Below are positions 17,728 through 26,237 of a DNA stretch of 43,745 nucleotides, piece after piece (positions within the stretch are counted from its first letter, which is position 1; every line of letters starts with the position of its first letter). The translations under genes and the position numbers were made by a program. Source of the DNA: Pseudomonadota bacterium (GTDB lineage Bacteria; Pseudomonadota; Alphaproteobacteria; Rhizobiales; Xanthobacteraceae); NCBI GenBank assembly GCA_016195095.1, contig JACQAE010000178.1, forward strand, positions 1 through 43,745, in the 5' to 3' direction. The notes beneath the pieces are model-generated. The model searched no databases and was not told the DNA's origin. It was given only the letters and a program-made list of their open reading frames with translations.

Positions 17728-18939
17728 ATGCGAAAGATTCTAGGTCTGGCGACGCTCGTCGTCGCATCGGCTTGCGGTGGCGCCAACGCCCAGCAGGTTA
17801 CCGTGAAGGTCGGCGTGCTCAGCGACATGTCGAGCCTTTATTCCGACATTGGCGGGGCGGGCTCGGTTGCCGCGGCCAAGCTGGCGATCGCCGATTTCAC
17901 CAAGGCCAATCCCAACGTCAAGGTCGAGCTCATTTCCGGCGACCATCAGAACAAGCCCGACATTGGTTTGCAGCTCGCCAACCAATGGTATGACGTCGAA
18001 AAGGTCGATTTGATTATCGATACGCCCAATTCCGGCGTTGCGCTGGCCGTGAGCCAGACATCGAATGCCAAGAACAAGGTGTTCGTTGTTTCTGGCGCAG
18101 CGGCTTCCGACCTTACCGGACCGAAGTGCAACGCTAATACCGTGCATTGGACCTACGACACCTGGATGCTCGCCAACGGCACCGGCAAGGCGCTGGTGAA
18201 GACGGGCGGCGATACCTGGTTCTTCCTGACCTCCGATTATGCCTTCGGTCACGCGCTTGAGCGCGACACCATGGCGGCGGTCGAGAAGAACGGCGGCAAG
18301 GTGCTGGGCAAGGTTCGCCATCCGCTCAATACCAACGACTTCTCGTCGTTCCTGCTGCAGGCACAAGCCTCGAAAGCCAAGATTATCGGACTGGCTAACG
18401 CCGGCGGCGATACCATCAACGCCATCAAGGCGGGGGCCGAATTCGGTATCGTCAAGGGCGGGCAGAAATTCGCCGGATTGCTTGTGTTTGCGAGCGACGT
18501 GAATGCGCTCGGGCTGCAGACCGCGCAGGGCCTGACCCTGACGGAAACCTGGTATTGGGACATGAACGACGCCAACCGCGCCTGGACCAAGCGCTGGCAG
18601 GCGGAACGTGGAGCGCCTGGCAAGTTCCCGACAATGGTGCAGGCCGGCGTGTATTCGGGCCTCACGCACTATCTCAAATCGGTGGTCGCGCTCAAGAGCG
18701 CAACTGACGGCAAAGCCGTCGTTGCGCAGATGAAGAAGACCCCCACAGACGATGCGCTGTTCGGTAAGGGCAGCATTCGCGTCGATGGCCGCAAGTTGCA
18801 TCCGGCCTATCTGCTCGAAGTGAAGGCGCCGTCGGAATCGAAATATCCCGGCGATTTCTACAAGTTGCGCGCCACGATCCCGGCGGACGAGGCATTCCGT
18901 CCGCTCAAGGACGGCAATTGTCCGATGGCGACCGGCTGA
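17728..18939 (+). CDS. Periplasmic substrate-binding protein, branched-chain amino acid type
   Basis: A 403-residue protein. The ATG at 17728 follows AGGGGGA and opens a signal peptide (MRKILGLATLVVASACGG, cleaved after NAQ near residue 22); an earlier ATG at 17689 is less likely. The mature protein has the type I periplasmic-binding fold: VKVGVLSDMSSLYSDIGG, AKLAIADFTKANP, VEKVDLIIDTPNSGVALAVS and TDYAF-like LTSDYAFGHALERD. Related proteins bind amino acids, amides or aromatic acids; the ligand cannot be named. It sits between the ATPase genes and the permease genes, with a stable hairpin directly downstream. Confidence 0.9.
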   Translation: MRKILGLATLVVASACGGANAQQVTVKVGVLSDMSSLYSDIGGAGSVAAAKLAIADFTKANPNVKVELISGDHQNKPDIGLQLANQWYDVEKVDLIIDTPNSGVALAVSQTSNAKNKVFVVSGAAASDLTGPKCNANTVHWTYDTWMLANGTGKALVKTGGDTWFFLTSDYAFGHALERDTMAAVEKNGGKVLGKVRHPLNTNDFSSFLLQAQASKAKIIGLANAGGDTINAIKAGAEFGIVKGGQKFAGLLVFASDVNALGLQTAQGLTLTETWYWDMNDANRAWTKRWQAERGAPGKFPTMVQAGVYSGLTHYLKSVVALKSATDGKAVVAQMKKTPTDDALFGKGSIRVDGRKLHPAYLLEVKAPSESKYPGDFYKLRATIPADEAFRPLKDGNCPMATG

Positions 18940-18973
18940 GCTTCGCGCGCAGCCCTTTCGCGCTCGGGGGCGC

Positions 18974-19006
18974 GCCACGCGTGACGCGCTTCTCGACACG
19001 CGTGGC
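18974..19006 (+). repeat. Intercistronic hairpin after the binding-protein gene
   Basis: Perfect 10-base arms GCCACGCGTG (18974-18983) and CACGCGTGGC (18997-19006) with a 13-base loop, 34 bases past the binding-protein stop and before livH. No T run follows. Hairpins at this place commonly protect the upstream message, so the binding protein is made in excess over the permeases; that role is inferred. Confidence 0.6.
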
Positions 19007-19080
19007 TGCCATCGCGACCTCATGCTTCGCGGCGGCGGTGCCGCCGCCGCGGGATGCACGCCAGTATCGTGGATTCGCGG

Positions 19081-19968
19081 ATGTTTGAAATCCTCGGCAT
19101 TCCCTCGTCGGCGCTTTTTGGCCAGCTCTTGATCGGGCTGATCAATGGCTCGTTCTACGCGCTGTTGAGCCTGGGACTGGCGGTGATATTTGGCATGCTC
19201 AACATCATCAATTTCAGCCATGGCGCCCAGTACATGCTGGGCGCGTTCGCCGCCTATCTGCTCCTGCAATATTCCGGTCTCGGCTATTGGCCGGCGCTGG
19301 TCATCGCCCCCTTGTTGGTCGGCGCCACCGGTGTGATCGTCGAGCGGCTATTTCTGCAATGGCTCTACAAGCTCGACCACCTTTATGGTCTGCTTTTGAC
19401 ATTCGGCTTGGCGCTGATCATCGAGGGCGTGGCGCGCAACTATTTCGGCTCCGCCGGCCTGCCCTATATCGTGCCGGAATCGCTGCAAGGCGGGCGCAAT
19501 CTCGGTTTCATGTTTCTCCCCAACTATCGCGCCTGGGTGATCGTGGCCTCGCTCACGATCTGCATCAGCACCTGGTTCGTGATCGAACGCACGCGCCTCG
19601 GCGCGTATTTGCGCGCCGCGACGGAAAATCCGACCCTGGTGCGCGCCTTCGGCATCAATGTGCCGCGCATGATCACGCTCACCTACGGCTTCGGCGTCGC
19701 GCTTGCCGCGTTCGCCGGGGTGATGGCGGCGCCGATCTACAACGTCTCGCCGCAGATGGGCTCCGAGTTGATCATTGTGGTTTTCGCGGTGGTGGTCATC
19801 GGCGGCATGGGCTCTATTCTCGGCGCCATTGTCACCGGCTTCGGTCTCGGCGTGATCGAGGGCATGACCAAGGTGTTCTTTCCCGAAGCCTCCAATACCG
19901 TGATCTTCGTCATCATGGCGATCGTGTTGCTGGTGCGGCCGGCCGGCTTGTTCGGGCGGAGAGGTTGA
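19081..19968 (+). CDS. livH: ABC transporter permease, LivH-type
   Basis: An integral membrane protein of 295 residues from the ATG at 19081 (an ATG at 19054 would add nine residues). The 19081 start is preferred because MFEILGIPSSALFGQLLIGL matches the usual family beginning. Signature segments are NGSFYALLSLGLAVIFGMLN, INFSHGAQYMLGAF and the C-terminal VVIGGMGSILGAIVTGFGLG. About eight membrane helices are visible. It forms the transmembrane channel together with LivM. Its stop overlaps the livM start (TGATG). Confidence 0.92.
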   Translation: MFEILGIPSSALFGQLLIGLINGSFYALLSLGLAVIFGMLNIINFSHGAQYMLGAFAAYLLLQYSGLGYWPALVIAPLLVGATGVIVERLFLQWLYKLDHLYGLLLTFGLALIIEGVARNYFGSAGLPYIVPESLQGGRNLGFMFLPNYRAWVIVASLTICISTWFVIERTRLGAYLRAATENPTLVRAFGINVPRMITLTYGFGVALAAFAGVMAAPIYNVSPQMGSELIIVVFAVVVIGGMGSILGAIVTGFGLGVIEGMTKVFFPEASNTVIFVIMAIVLLVRPAGLFGRRG

Positions 19969-20951
19969 TGGAACAGCGCTTGTCCGATCCTGCCGCCGAC
20001 CCACACGCATTGCAGCGATCCACACTGCGCGGCAACGCCGAATCCATCGGATTCGCGATCATGGTGGCGGCGCTCGTCGTGACGCCGTTCTTTACCTATC
20101 CGTTGTTCCTGATGCAGGCGATGTGTTTTGCGTTGTTCGCTTGCGCCTTCAACCTGCTGATTGGGTATGTCGGATTGCTGTCGTTCGGCCATGCGCTGTA
20201 TTTCGGCTGGGCGAGCTATCTTTCGGCCTATGCGGCGAAAGCTTGGGGTTTCACGCCCGAACTCGCGATCCTCACGGGCACCGCGACCGCCGCGCTTTGC
20301 GGCTTGGTTGCCGGCCTGCTCGCCATCCGCCGCCAGGGCATCTATTTCGCGATGATTACGCTGGCGTTGGCGCAGATGATGTACTTCTTCGCGCTGCAGG
20401 CCAAGTTTACCGGCGGCGAGGACGGCATACAGGCGGTGCCGCGCGGGCATTTATTCGGCGTCATCGACCTGCGCAACGAGGCGGCGATGTACGTCGTCGT
20501 GCTGGTAATATTTCTTGCCGGCTTTCTGTTCATCCATCGTGTCGTCAATTCGCCGTTCGGCGAGGTGCTCAAGGCGATCCGTGAGAATGAGACGCGCGCG
20601 ATTTCGCTCGGATATAGAACCGACCGTTACAAGCTGATCGCCTTCGTGCTCTCGGCAACGCTTGCCGGGGTCGCCGGCGCCACCAAGGCGATCGTGCTGC
20701 AGCTCGCCTCGCTCACCGACGTGAATTGGCCGATGTCCGGCGAAGTCGTACTGATGACGCTGGTCGGCGGACTGGGAACGATTTTCGGCCCCGTGGTCGG
20801 CTCGTTCGTGATCCTGGTCATGCAATTCAAGCTGGCGGCCATGGGCGAATGGGTGCTGGTCATTCAGGGGGTGATTTTCGTCGCCTGCGTGCTGTTGTTC
20901 CGCCGCGGCGTTATTGGCGAAATCGCCAATTGGCTACGTATCCGCCTGTAA
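19968..20951 (+). CDS. livM: ABC transporter permease, LivM-type
   Basis: A 327-residue permease whose ATG overlaps the livH stop by one base. It contains the LivM hallmarks LIGYVGLLSFGHALYFGWAS, GIYFAMITLALAQMMYFFA with FTGGEDGIQ, the cytoplasmic loop LKAIRENETRAISLGYRTDR that contacts the ATPases, and SGEVVLMTLVGGLGTIFGPV. The N-terminal 25 residues are polar and vary in the family. It closes the liv operon; 263 bases without a gene separate it from the tRNA. Confidence 0.92.
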   Translation: MEQRLSDPAADPHALQRSTLRGNAESIGFAIMVAALVVTPFFTYPLFLMQAMCFALFACAFNLLIGYVGLLSFGHALYFGWASYLSAYAAKAWGFTPELAILTGTATAALCGLVAGLLAIRRQGIYFAMITLALAQMMYFFALQAKFTGGEDGIQAVPRGHLFGVIDLRNEAAMYVVVLVIFLAGFLFIHRVVNSPFGEVLKAIRENETRAISLGYRTDRYKLIAFVLSATLAGVAGATKAIVLQLASLTDVNWPMSGEVVLMTLVGGLGTIFGPVVGSFVILVMQFKLAAMGEWVLVIQGVIFVACVLLFRRGVIGEIANWLRIRL

Positions 20952-21214
20952 ATCTAGCTGTGGGCAGACTGGCAAGTTGCAACCGGGTGGCCGCCATCGC
21001 GCAGATAGCGGCGACCGGTGGCGGCGTCGTTTCATTCCTGGAATGATTGCCGCGGCGGAGTCGCGGCAGGGAAATCGCGGCAGGGAAATCGTGTCTGGAA
21101 GGGAACCAAAATGGTGGGAACCGGTGTTCGGAAATGGGCATGATCGGAGAAATTTTGGGCCGGGCGCCGATGCAACCAGAATCGATCAGATTCTCATAGT
21201 GGATTTCAGCGTCG

Positions 21215-21304
21215 TGGCGGAGAGGGAGGGATTCGAACCCCCGATACGGTTACCCGTATGCCGCATTTCGAGTGCGGTGCTTTCAACCACTCAGCCACCT
21301 CTCC
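21215..21304 (-). tRNA. tRNA-Ser(CGA)
   Basis: Read on the minus strand, it begins GGAGAGGTGGCTGAGTGG and ends with the matching acceptor strand CCTCTCC, discriminator G and an encoded CCA. The anticodon loop CTCGAAA gives anticodon CGA, reading UCG codons. A long variable arm (ATACGGGTAACCGTAT region) and the GTTCGAATC T-loop confirm a class II serine tRNA. The length is 90 bases including CCA. Confidence 0.97.
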
Positions 21305-21326
21305 AGCGGCGCAGGACGTCGGCGAC

Positions 21327-21355
21327 TTTGTAGTCAAGAGAGCGACGCGAGACAA
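21327..21355 (-). promoter_or_regulatory. Putative promoter of tRNA-Ser
   Basis: On the minus strand, TTGTCT (21355-21350) and TACAAA (21332-21327) are 17 bases apart and lie about 23 bases upstream of the tRNA 5' end. Spacing and position suit a housekeeping sigma promoter, but the hexamers are imperfect. Confidence 0.4.
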
Positions 21356-21402
21356 GGGCGGAACGGACAAGCATTGGCGCGGCAACGGTCGCCCGCGCCG
21401 GC

Positions 21403-22188
21403 CTATTTCGACGTTACCGCCGTCGTGATGCCAAAGCGTACGACGCTCACCTTCTCGGTATTGCCAAGCCGTTCCTCGTCGTTTTCTCCGGCGAGCCGCG
21501 GGCTCTTTTCGCGCAGGCCGCGCAGCATGATCGAGATCGTTCCAAGCCGACGCGCCAGCGCGAGCGTCTCCGCGCGCCGCGGCGTGAGTTCGAGCGTCGC
21601 GATCTTGCCAACAACGACCTTCTGCCCGTTCTTCTCCTCCACCGTCTGATCGATGGCGAGGACACGCACGTCGGACAGAATGGTCTCGCTCGAAAAAACC
21701 TCCTGGTTGTTCACGGTTCTCTCGGAACGCGTGAGCAGAACGTCGACATGATCGTTGGGCAGCACGAAACCGCCAACGCCGGTTTCCGGCGAAATCTCGA
21801 TGGCAATGGCGCGCTTGCCCGGCTGCACGATTGCCGCCATGTAACCCGATCCGTCGGCGCGGATGACCTTGGATTCGCGGATTGGCTCGCCGCTTGCAAA
21901 CGACACGCGCGCGATCGCGCCGGCGACTTTGTCGGCCGCATTTGGATCGTCGGATCTCTTCATGAACTGCGAATTAAGCGAGGTTTTCGGCCAAGTCTGC
22001 CATTGCACGTCCGCCGCTTGCAGCGTGTGCCCAATGCCAATGTCGTTCTTGGCGACCAGCACATCGCTGGTCTCGATGTTGGCCACCTTGACCGCCGGCA
22101 AAGGCGCCTCGGAGCGTCCCATCAAAACCATCGCGCCGCCGCCCGCGGCAACCGCCGTGAGCAGAACAATGATTTGCGCCGGCCGCAT
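21403..22188 (-). CDS. cpaB: Flp pilus assembly protein CpaB
   Basis: A 261-residue protein with a CAGGAG ribosome site before the ATG at 22188. An N-terminal membrane anchor (about residues 5-24) is followed by a SAF domain (VLVAKNDIGIGHTLQAADVQWQTWP) and the RcpC/CpaB region (RAIAIEISPETGVGGFVLPNDHVDVLLT), then VGKIATLELTPRRAETLALARRLGTI. CpaB helps assemble Flp/Tad pili at the periplasmic side. It is normally followed by cpaC and the rest of the tad locus; here the next element downstream is a tRNA, so this is an isolated copy. Confidence 0.88.
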   Translation of the reverse strand: MRPAQIIVLLTAVAAGGGAMVLMGRSEAPLPAVKVANIETSDVLVAKNDIGIGHTLQAADVQWQTWPKTSLNSQFMKRSDDPNAADKVAGAIARVSFASGEPIRESKVIRADGSGYMAAIVQPGKRAIAIEISPETGVGGFVLPNDHVDVLLTRSERTVNNQEVFSSETILSDVRVLAIDQTVEEKNGQKVVVGKIATLELTPRRAETLALARRLGTISIMLRGLREKSPRLAGENDEERLGNTEKVSVVRFGITTAVTSK

Positions 22189-22346
22189 CGGTTACTCCTG
22201 ACCAGAACCCGAGCCTTGGCTGATTACCGCCAGAGAATGATCAATACATCGTTAAGCAATGACGTTCGCCGAAACGCGATCGGACGCCGCCAGCGCGCGA
22301 TTTCCGTCCCAATTATATGCGAAAGTGCCCAGTTCCACTTGGCATT

Positions 22347-22395
22347 GTCGTGCTTTCCAGCGCGAACCGGTTCCCGCTTCGCCGCAAGATACTCC
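22347..22395 (-). repeat. Degenerate copy of the dispersed repeat, first module only
   Basis: It aligns with the GCGAACCGGTTCCCACTTCGCCG module of the repeat near 32210, in the same orientation, but without the linker and second palindrome. It sits in the 283-base gap between cpaB and glcE, which otherwise shows nothing. Confidence 0.5.
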
Positions 22396-22471
22396 GGCCA
22401 CAAGCCGGCACGGCTAACAAAGGGTTAATCCGGCGATCCCTCGCGCCCGTGCCACGCCGACTTAGCGCGCG

Positions 22472-23698
22472 TCACATACCCGCCCACATGCGGCCGGGGC
22501 CGAGTATGCCGGCCGGATCGAAGCTTTCCTTCACGCGCAAACTCAACTCCGCCAACGCCGTGTCTTGCGACAACACGCCAGCGATCGCCGCGCGCGCGGC
22601 GGCAGGCGCGCGCACGAGGGCGGCGTGCCCGCCGCTGGTGACGATCGCCCGCCGCACCAGCGCGGCACCGGCCAGCGCGTCCGGCGCCAAGGCTACCCAC
22701 ACCAGACCGCCAGCCCAGTCGAGGAAGATTTCGGCGTCGGCATGACGCGCGATATGGCGGCTGAGCGCCGCACCCTCGGTCGGCGCGGTCGAAATCCGCC
22801 ATACGTGGCGTTCGCCGGCTGGACCACGCGCCGCGAACGGCTCGACATCGCGCACGGCGCGCCACAGCGCGCGCGAGTCCTTATTGCCAAGGGCGGCCAT
22901 GACGCCGTAGGGCTTGAGCATGGCGCGCAGGGAACGCATCCGGTGCACGACCGACGGCTCGACGCCCTCGATGCGCAACGCCGTCACCGCGCTGCGCGCC
23001 GGCAGCGCAGTCGAGGCGCGCGCCGTCACCACCGGCGGCAGATGCGCCGCGGCGGAAACATCGAGCGGGGAACCCATCGCGGTCGCCATCGCCTTGACCG
23101 CCGCCGCATCGTCGAGCCCGACGATCAGCGCCGTGCCTTCGGTCTCCGCCCGCGGCATGACCTTGATCGTCACCTCGGTCATCGCGGCCAGCGTTCCCCA
23201 CGAGCCCGCCAATAGCTTGCACAGGTCGTAGCCGGTGACATTCTTCACGACGCGTCCGCCCGACTTGAACGTCTCGGCATGCCCCGACACCGCGGTAACA
23301 CCGAGAAAATGGTCGCGCGCGGCGCCGGCCTTGATGCGGCGCGGTCCCGAAAGATTCGCCGCCAGCATCCCGCCGACCGTTCCCCGGCTCTCCGGCCAGC
23401 CGAGGAGCGCGCCGTAATCCATGGGCTCGAACGCAAGTTCTTGTTTGTTGGCCGCGACCAGCGCCTCGATATCCGCGCGCGGCGTACCGGCCATCGCGGT
23501 CAATACGAGTTCCTGCGGCTCGTAGAGCGTGACGCCGGCGAGCGCGGACATGTCGAGGGTGAGGTCGTACTGCGCCGGCCGGCCGAGCGTGCGCTTGGTG
23601 CCGCGCCCGATGATCTCGAGCGAGCGCGCGCCGGCGCGCGCCGCCTGCACGGCGGTCTCGACGTCCTTATGGTCGCGCGGCTTGAGAATGTCGGTCAT
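22472..23698 (-). CDS. glcE: Glycolate oxidase FAD-binding subunit GlcE
   Basis: A 408-residue protein; the ATG at 23698 gives the family start MTDILKPRDHKDVETAV, while a longer frame upstream adds unrelated residues. The FAD-binding PCMH-type domain is visible: LEIIGRGTKRTLG, EALVAANKQELAFEPMDY, RGTVGGMLAANLSGPRR and GRVVKNVTGYDLCKLLAGSWG. GlcE works with GlcD and GlcF to oxidise glycolate to glyoxylate, feeding electrons to the quinone pool. The glcD gene lies 28 bases upstream but is frameshifted, and glcF, which normally follows glcE, is absent. GlcE itself looks intact. Confidence 0.9.
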   Translation of the reverse strand: MTDILKPRDHKDVETAVQAARAGARSLEIIGRGTKRTLGRPAQYDLTLDMSALAGVTLYEPQELVLTAMAGTPRADIEALVAANKQELAFEPMDYGALLGWPESRGTVGGMLAANLSGPRRIKAGAARDHFLGVTAVSGHAETFKSGGRVVKNVTGYDLCKLLAGSWGTLAAMTEVTIKVMPRAETEGTALIVGLDDAAAVKAMATAMGSPLDVSAAAHLPPVVTARASTALPARSAVTALRIEGVEPSVVHRMRSLRAMLKPYGVMAALGNKDSRALWRAVRDVEPFAARGPAGERHVWRISTAPTEGAALSRHIARHADAEIFLDWAGGLVWVALAPDALAGAALVRRAIVTSGGHAALVRAPAAARAAIAGVLSQDTALAELSLRVKESFDPAGILGPGRMWAGM

Positions 23699-23726
23699 GC
23701 CCGTCAACGCTGCTTGGCTTGCGGCG

Positions 23727-25218
23727 TCAGAAACGCGGCAGGTCGGCGAATGCCAGCCGGCCGGCATGCACGTGCACGCGACCGAGCTCGGCGCAGCGAT
23801 GCAGCGTCGGAAACACCTTGCCCGGATTGAGCAGGCCCTTTTCGTCGAACGCGCACTTGAGCCGCTGTTGCTGGTCGAGGTCGGCCGTGGAAAACATTTC
23901 CGGCATCAGGTCGCGCTTCTCGACGCCGACGCCGTGTTCGCCGGTGATGACGCCGCCGACCTCGACGCAGAGCCGCAAGATGTCGGCGCCGAAAGCTTCG
24001 CAGCGATCGAGCTCGCCCGGCTTGTTGGCGTCGTAGAGAATCAGCGGATGCAAGTTGCCGTCGCCGGCATGGAAAACGTTGGCCACCCGCAATCCATATT
24101 TCTCCGACAGCGCGCGCACGCGCGCAAGAACGCGCGGTAGCTGCGCGCGCGGAATGGTTCCATCCATGCACATGTAGTCGGGCGAAATGCGCCCGACCGC
24201 GGGGAACGCCGCCTTGCGGCCGGCCCAGAACAGGAGCCGTTCCTCTTCCGAATTGGAAATGCGCAAGGTCGCGGCGCGTACGCCGCGCGCGATGGCGCTC
24301 ACGCGGCCGATGAGGTGGTCGACTTCCGCCTGCGGACCATCAAGCTCGATGATCAGCAGCGCCTCAACGTCAAGCGGATAGCCGGCATGCACGAATTCCT
24401 CGACCGCGTGTATGGCCGTGCGATCCATCATCTCCATGCCGCCGGGGATAATTCCCGCGCCGATGATGCGGCTGACGCATTCGCCGGCGTCCTCCGCCGA
24501 GGCAAAGCCGACGAGGAGCGCGCGCGGTCTCGGGGCTGCGCAGGATGCGCACGGTGATCTCGGTCACGACGCCGAGCAGACCTTCCGAGCCAGTCACGAC
24601 GCCGATGAGGTCGTAGCCGTCGGCGTCGAGATGCTTGCCGCCGAGGCGCAAAACTTCGCCGGTCATGAGCACGAGTTCGACGCCCAAGATGTTGTTCGTC
24701 GTCATGCCGTATTTGAGGCAGTGCACGCCACCGGAATTTTCCGCGACATTGCCGCCGATGGTGCAGGCGATCTGCGACGACGGGTCGGGGGCGTAGTAGA
24801 AGCCCTTGTGTTCAACTGCCGCGGTGATGGCGAGATTGGTGACGCCCGGTTCGACCACGGCGACGCGATTGTCGAAATCGACCTCGCGGATGCGGTTGAA
24901 CTTGGCCATGCCGAGCAGCACGCCGTCGGCGAGCGGCAGCGCGCCGCCCGACAGCGATGTGCCGGCGCCACGCGGGACGACCTTGATGCCCTCGGCGTGA
25001 CAGTGGCGCAGCACCTGTGCGACCTGCGCGGTCGTCTCGGGCAGGACGACGACCATTGGCAGCTGGCGATAGGCCGTCAGGCCATCCGACTCGTAGGGCC
25101 GCATCTCGCGTTCGCCCTCGATGACGCCTTCGCCGGGAACGATCGCGCGCAGGGCACGCACGATTTCCGCGCGCCGCGCCAGCACGTCGGCGTCGGGTAC
25201 GGGCATCATCACGGACAT
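23727..25218 (-). pseudogene. glcD: Glycolate oxidase subunit GlcD, interrupted by a frameshift
   Basis: Two adjacent frames together make one GlcD. The first runs from the ATG at 25218 through PRGAGTSLSGGALPL, QIACTIGGNVAENSGGVHC and GLLGVVTEITVRILRSPETA, then leaves the family sequence. The second frame resumes with LLVGFASAEDAGECVSRI, then GAGIIPGGMEMMDRTAIH and FHAGDGNLHPLILYD, ending at 23727. The switch lies at a GC dinucleotide run (24518-24526): adding one GC unit restores the expected ARALLVGF and a 497-residue protein, the usual length. GlcD is the catalytic flavoprotein of glycolate oxidase. Either the gene is dead, or the read/assembly lost two bases. If only the second frame were translated (ATG 24437) it would lack the FAD domain. 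Confidence 0.88.
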
Positions 25219-25427
25219 CGCTGGCCTCCCTGCTCGGGCACATTATAGCGTGGTATCGCGCGCACACGCCAACGCCCGCCATTTTCGCGCGTGACGCCAG
25301 CGCCACGGGGCGCGCGGCGTTGACGGCACGCGCGTCCAATTTGCGCCCGATCAAAGGCGCAAGCCTAGTCGGGTATAGTATGAGGACAGCACGATACCGC
25401 AATTTCGGTGCCATATTGGAGAAAATC

Positions 25428-26077
25428 ATGATCAGGGATGCTGTTGTCGGTCTGTCGGCGGGCGTCGAGCGCGATCCGGCGATGGACTATGCGATTTCAA
25501 TTGCCTCTGCCTTTAATGCCCACATTGCCGGCCTCGCATTTTCCTATACGCCAGTGATCGCGCCTGCGCTGATGGGCGGCCTGCCCGCCGATATCATCGA
25601 CGCCCAGCGCGTGGAGGCGGCGCGGCAGGCGCAAGCGGCAATAGAACGCTTCGAGGCCGCCGCCAAGCGCGCCGGGCTGTCATGCGCGCATCGCCTGATA
25701 GACGCCACGCTCGGCGGCGCGGTCGACATGTTCGCGCGGCTGGCGCGCCGCCATGACATATCCATCGTCGGCCAGTCCAGCCCCGACCAGTCCACGCCGC
25801 AGCAGCTTCTGATCGAGGCCGCCCTGTTCGAATCCGGTCGCCCCGTGATTGTCTCGCGCAGCATCTCGCCCGCCATGGTCTGAGGGTCGAGGTCAAACGA
25901 ATCACGGCGACGGACGTCGATGTTCCCAACACCGTGCTCTCATACGCCGCCGATATTTCCGCCGACTTCATCGTCATGGGTGGATACGGCCATTCGCGCC
26001 TGCGCGAATTCATTCTTGGCGGGGCGACGCGCGGCATTCTGGAGTCAATGACGGTGCCGACGCTGATGTCGCATTGA
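25428..26077 (+). pseudogene. Universal stress protein gene with an internal deletion
   Basis: The ATG at 25428 (GGAGAA upstream) opens MIRDAVVGLSAGVERDPAMD, the first Usp domain of the tandem-domain family common in rhizobia, and runs to a premature TGA at 25881-25883. The end of the second domain follows in another frame: AQHLARHGLRVEVKRI, then VLSYAADISADFIVMGGYGH, LREFILGGATRGIL and TVPTLMSH, stop at 26075-26077. The join falls near 25853-25856, directly after SGRPVIV. Compared with the family's usual length of about 280 residues, some 55-60 residues (the linker and first half of domain two) are missing and the frame is shifted. The nucleotide-binding GGYGHSRLREF loop is therefore out of frame. 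The N-terminal 151-residue product may still be made. Confidence 0.82.
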
Positions 26078-26237
26078 CGCGCGCCAGATCGCGCGGCGCG
26101 GCGCCCAAATGAATTCTTGTATTTGCCATAATCACGAATCGGCGGCCTCATAACAGCCCGATTCCACAAGCCTTTTTGCATCCGTGGATGGGTGGAGTGC
26201 GCAGCAGCGACAACGCAATGCACATATGGGGTGGATC

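Noticed and set aside
19287-20951. 554-residue frame apparently larger than LivM
   Set aside because: Its first 227 residues are livH read out of frame; the real LivM start is the ATG at 19968 overlapping the livH stop.
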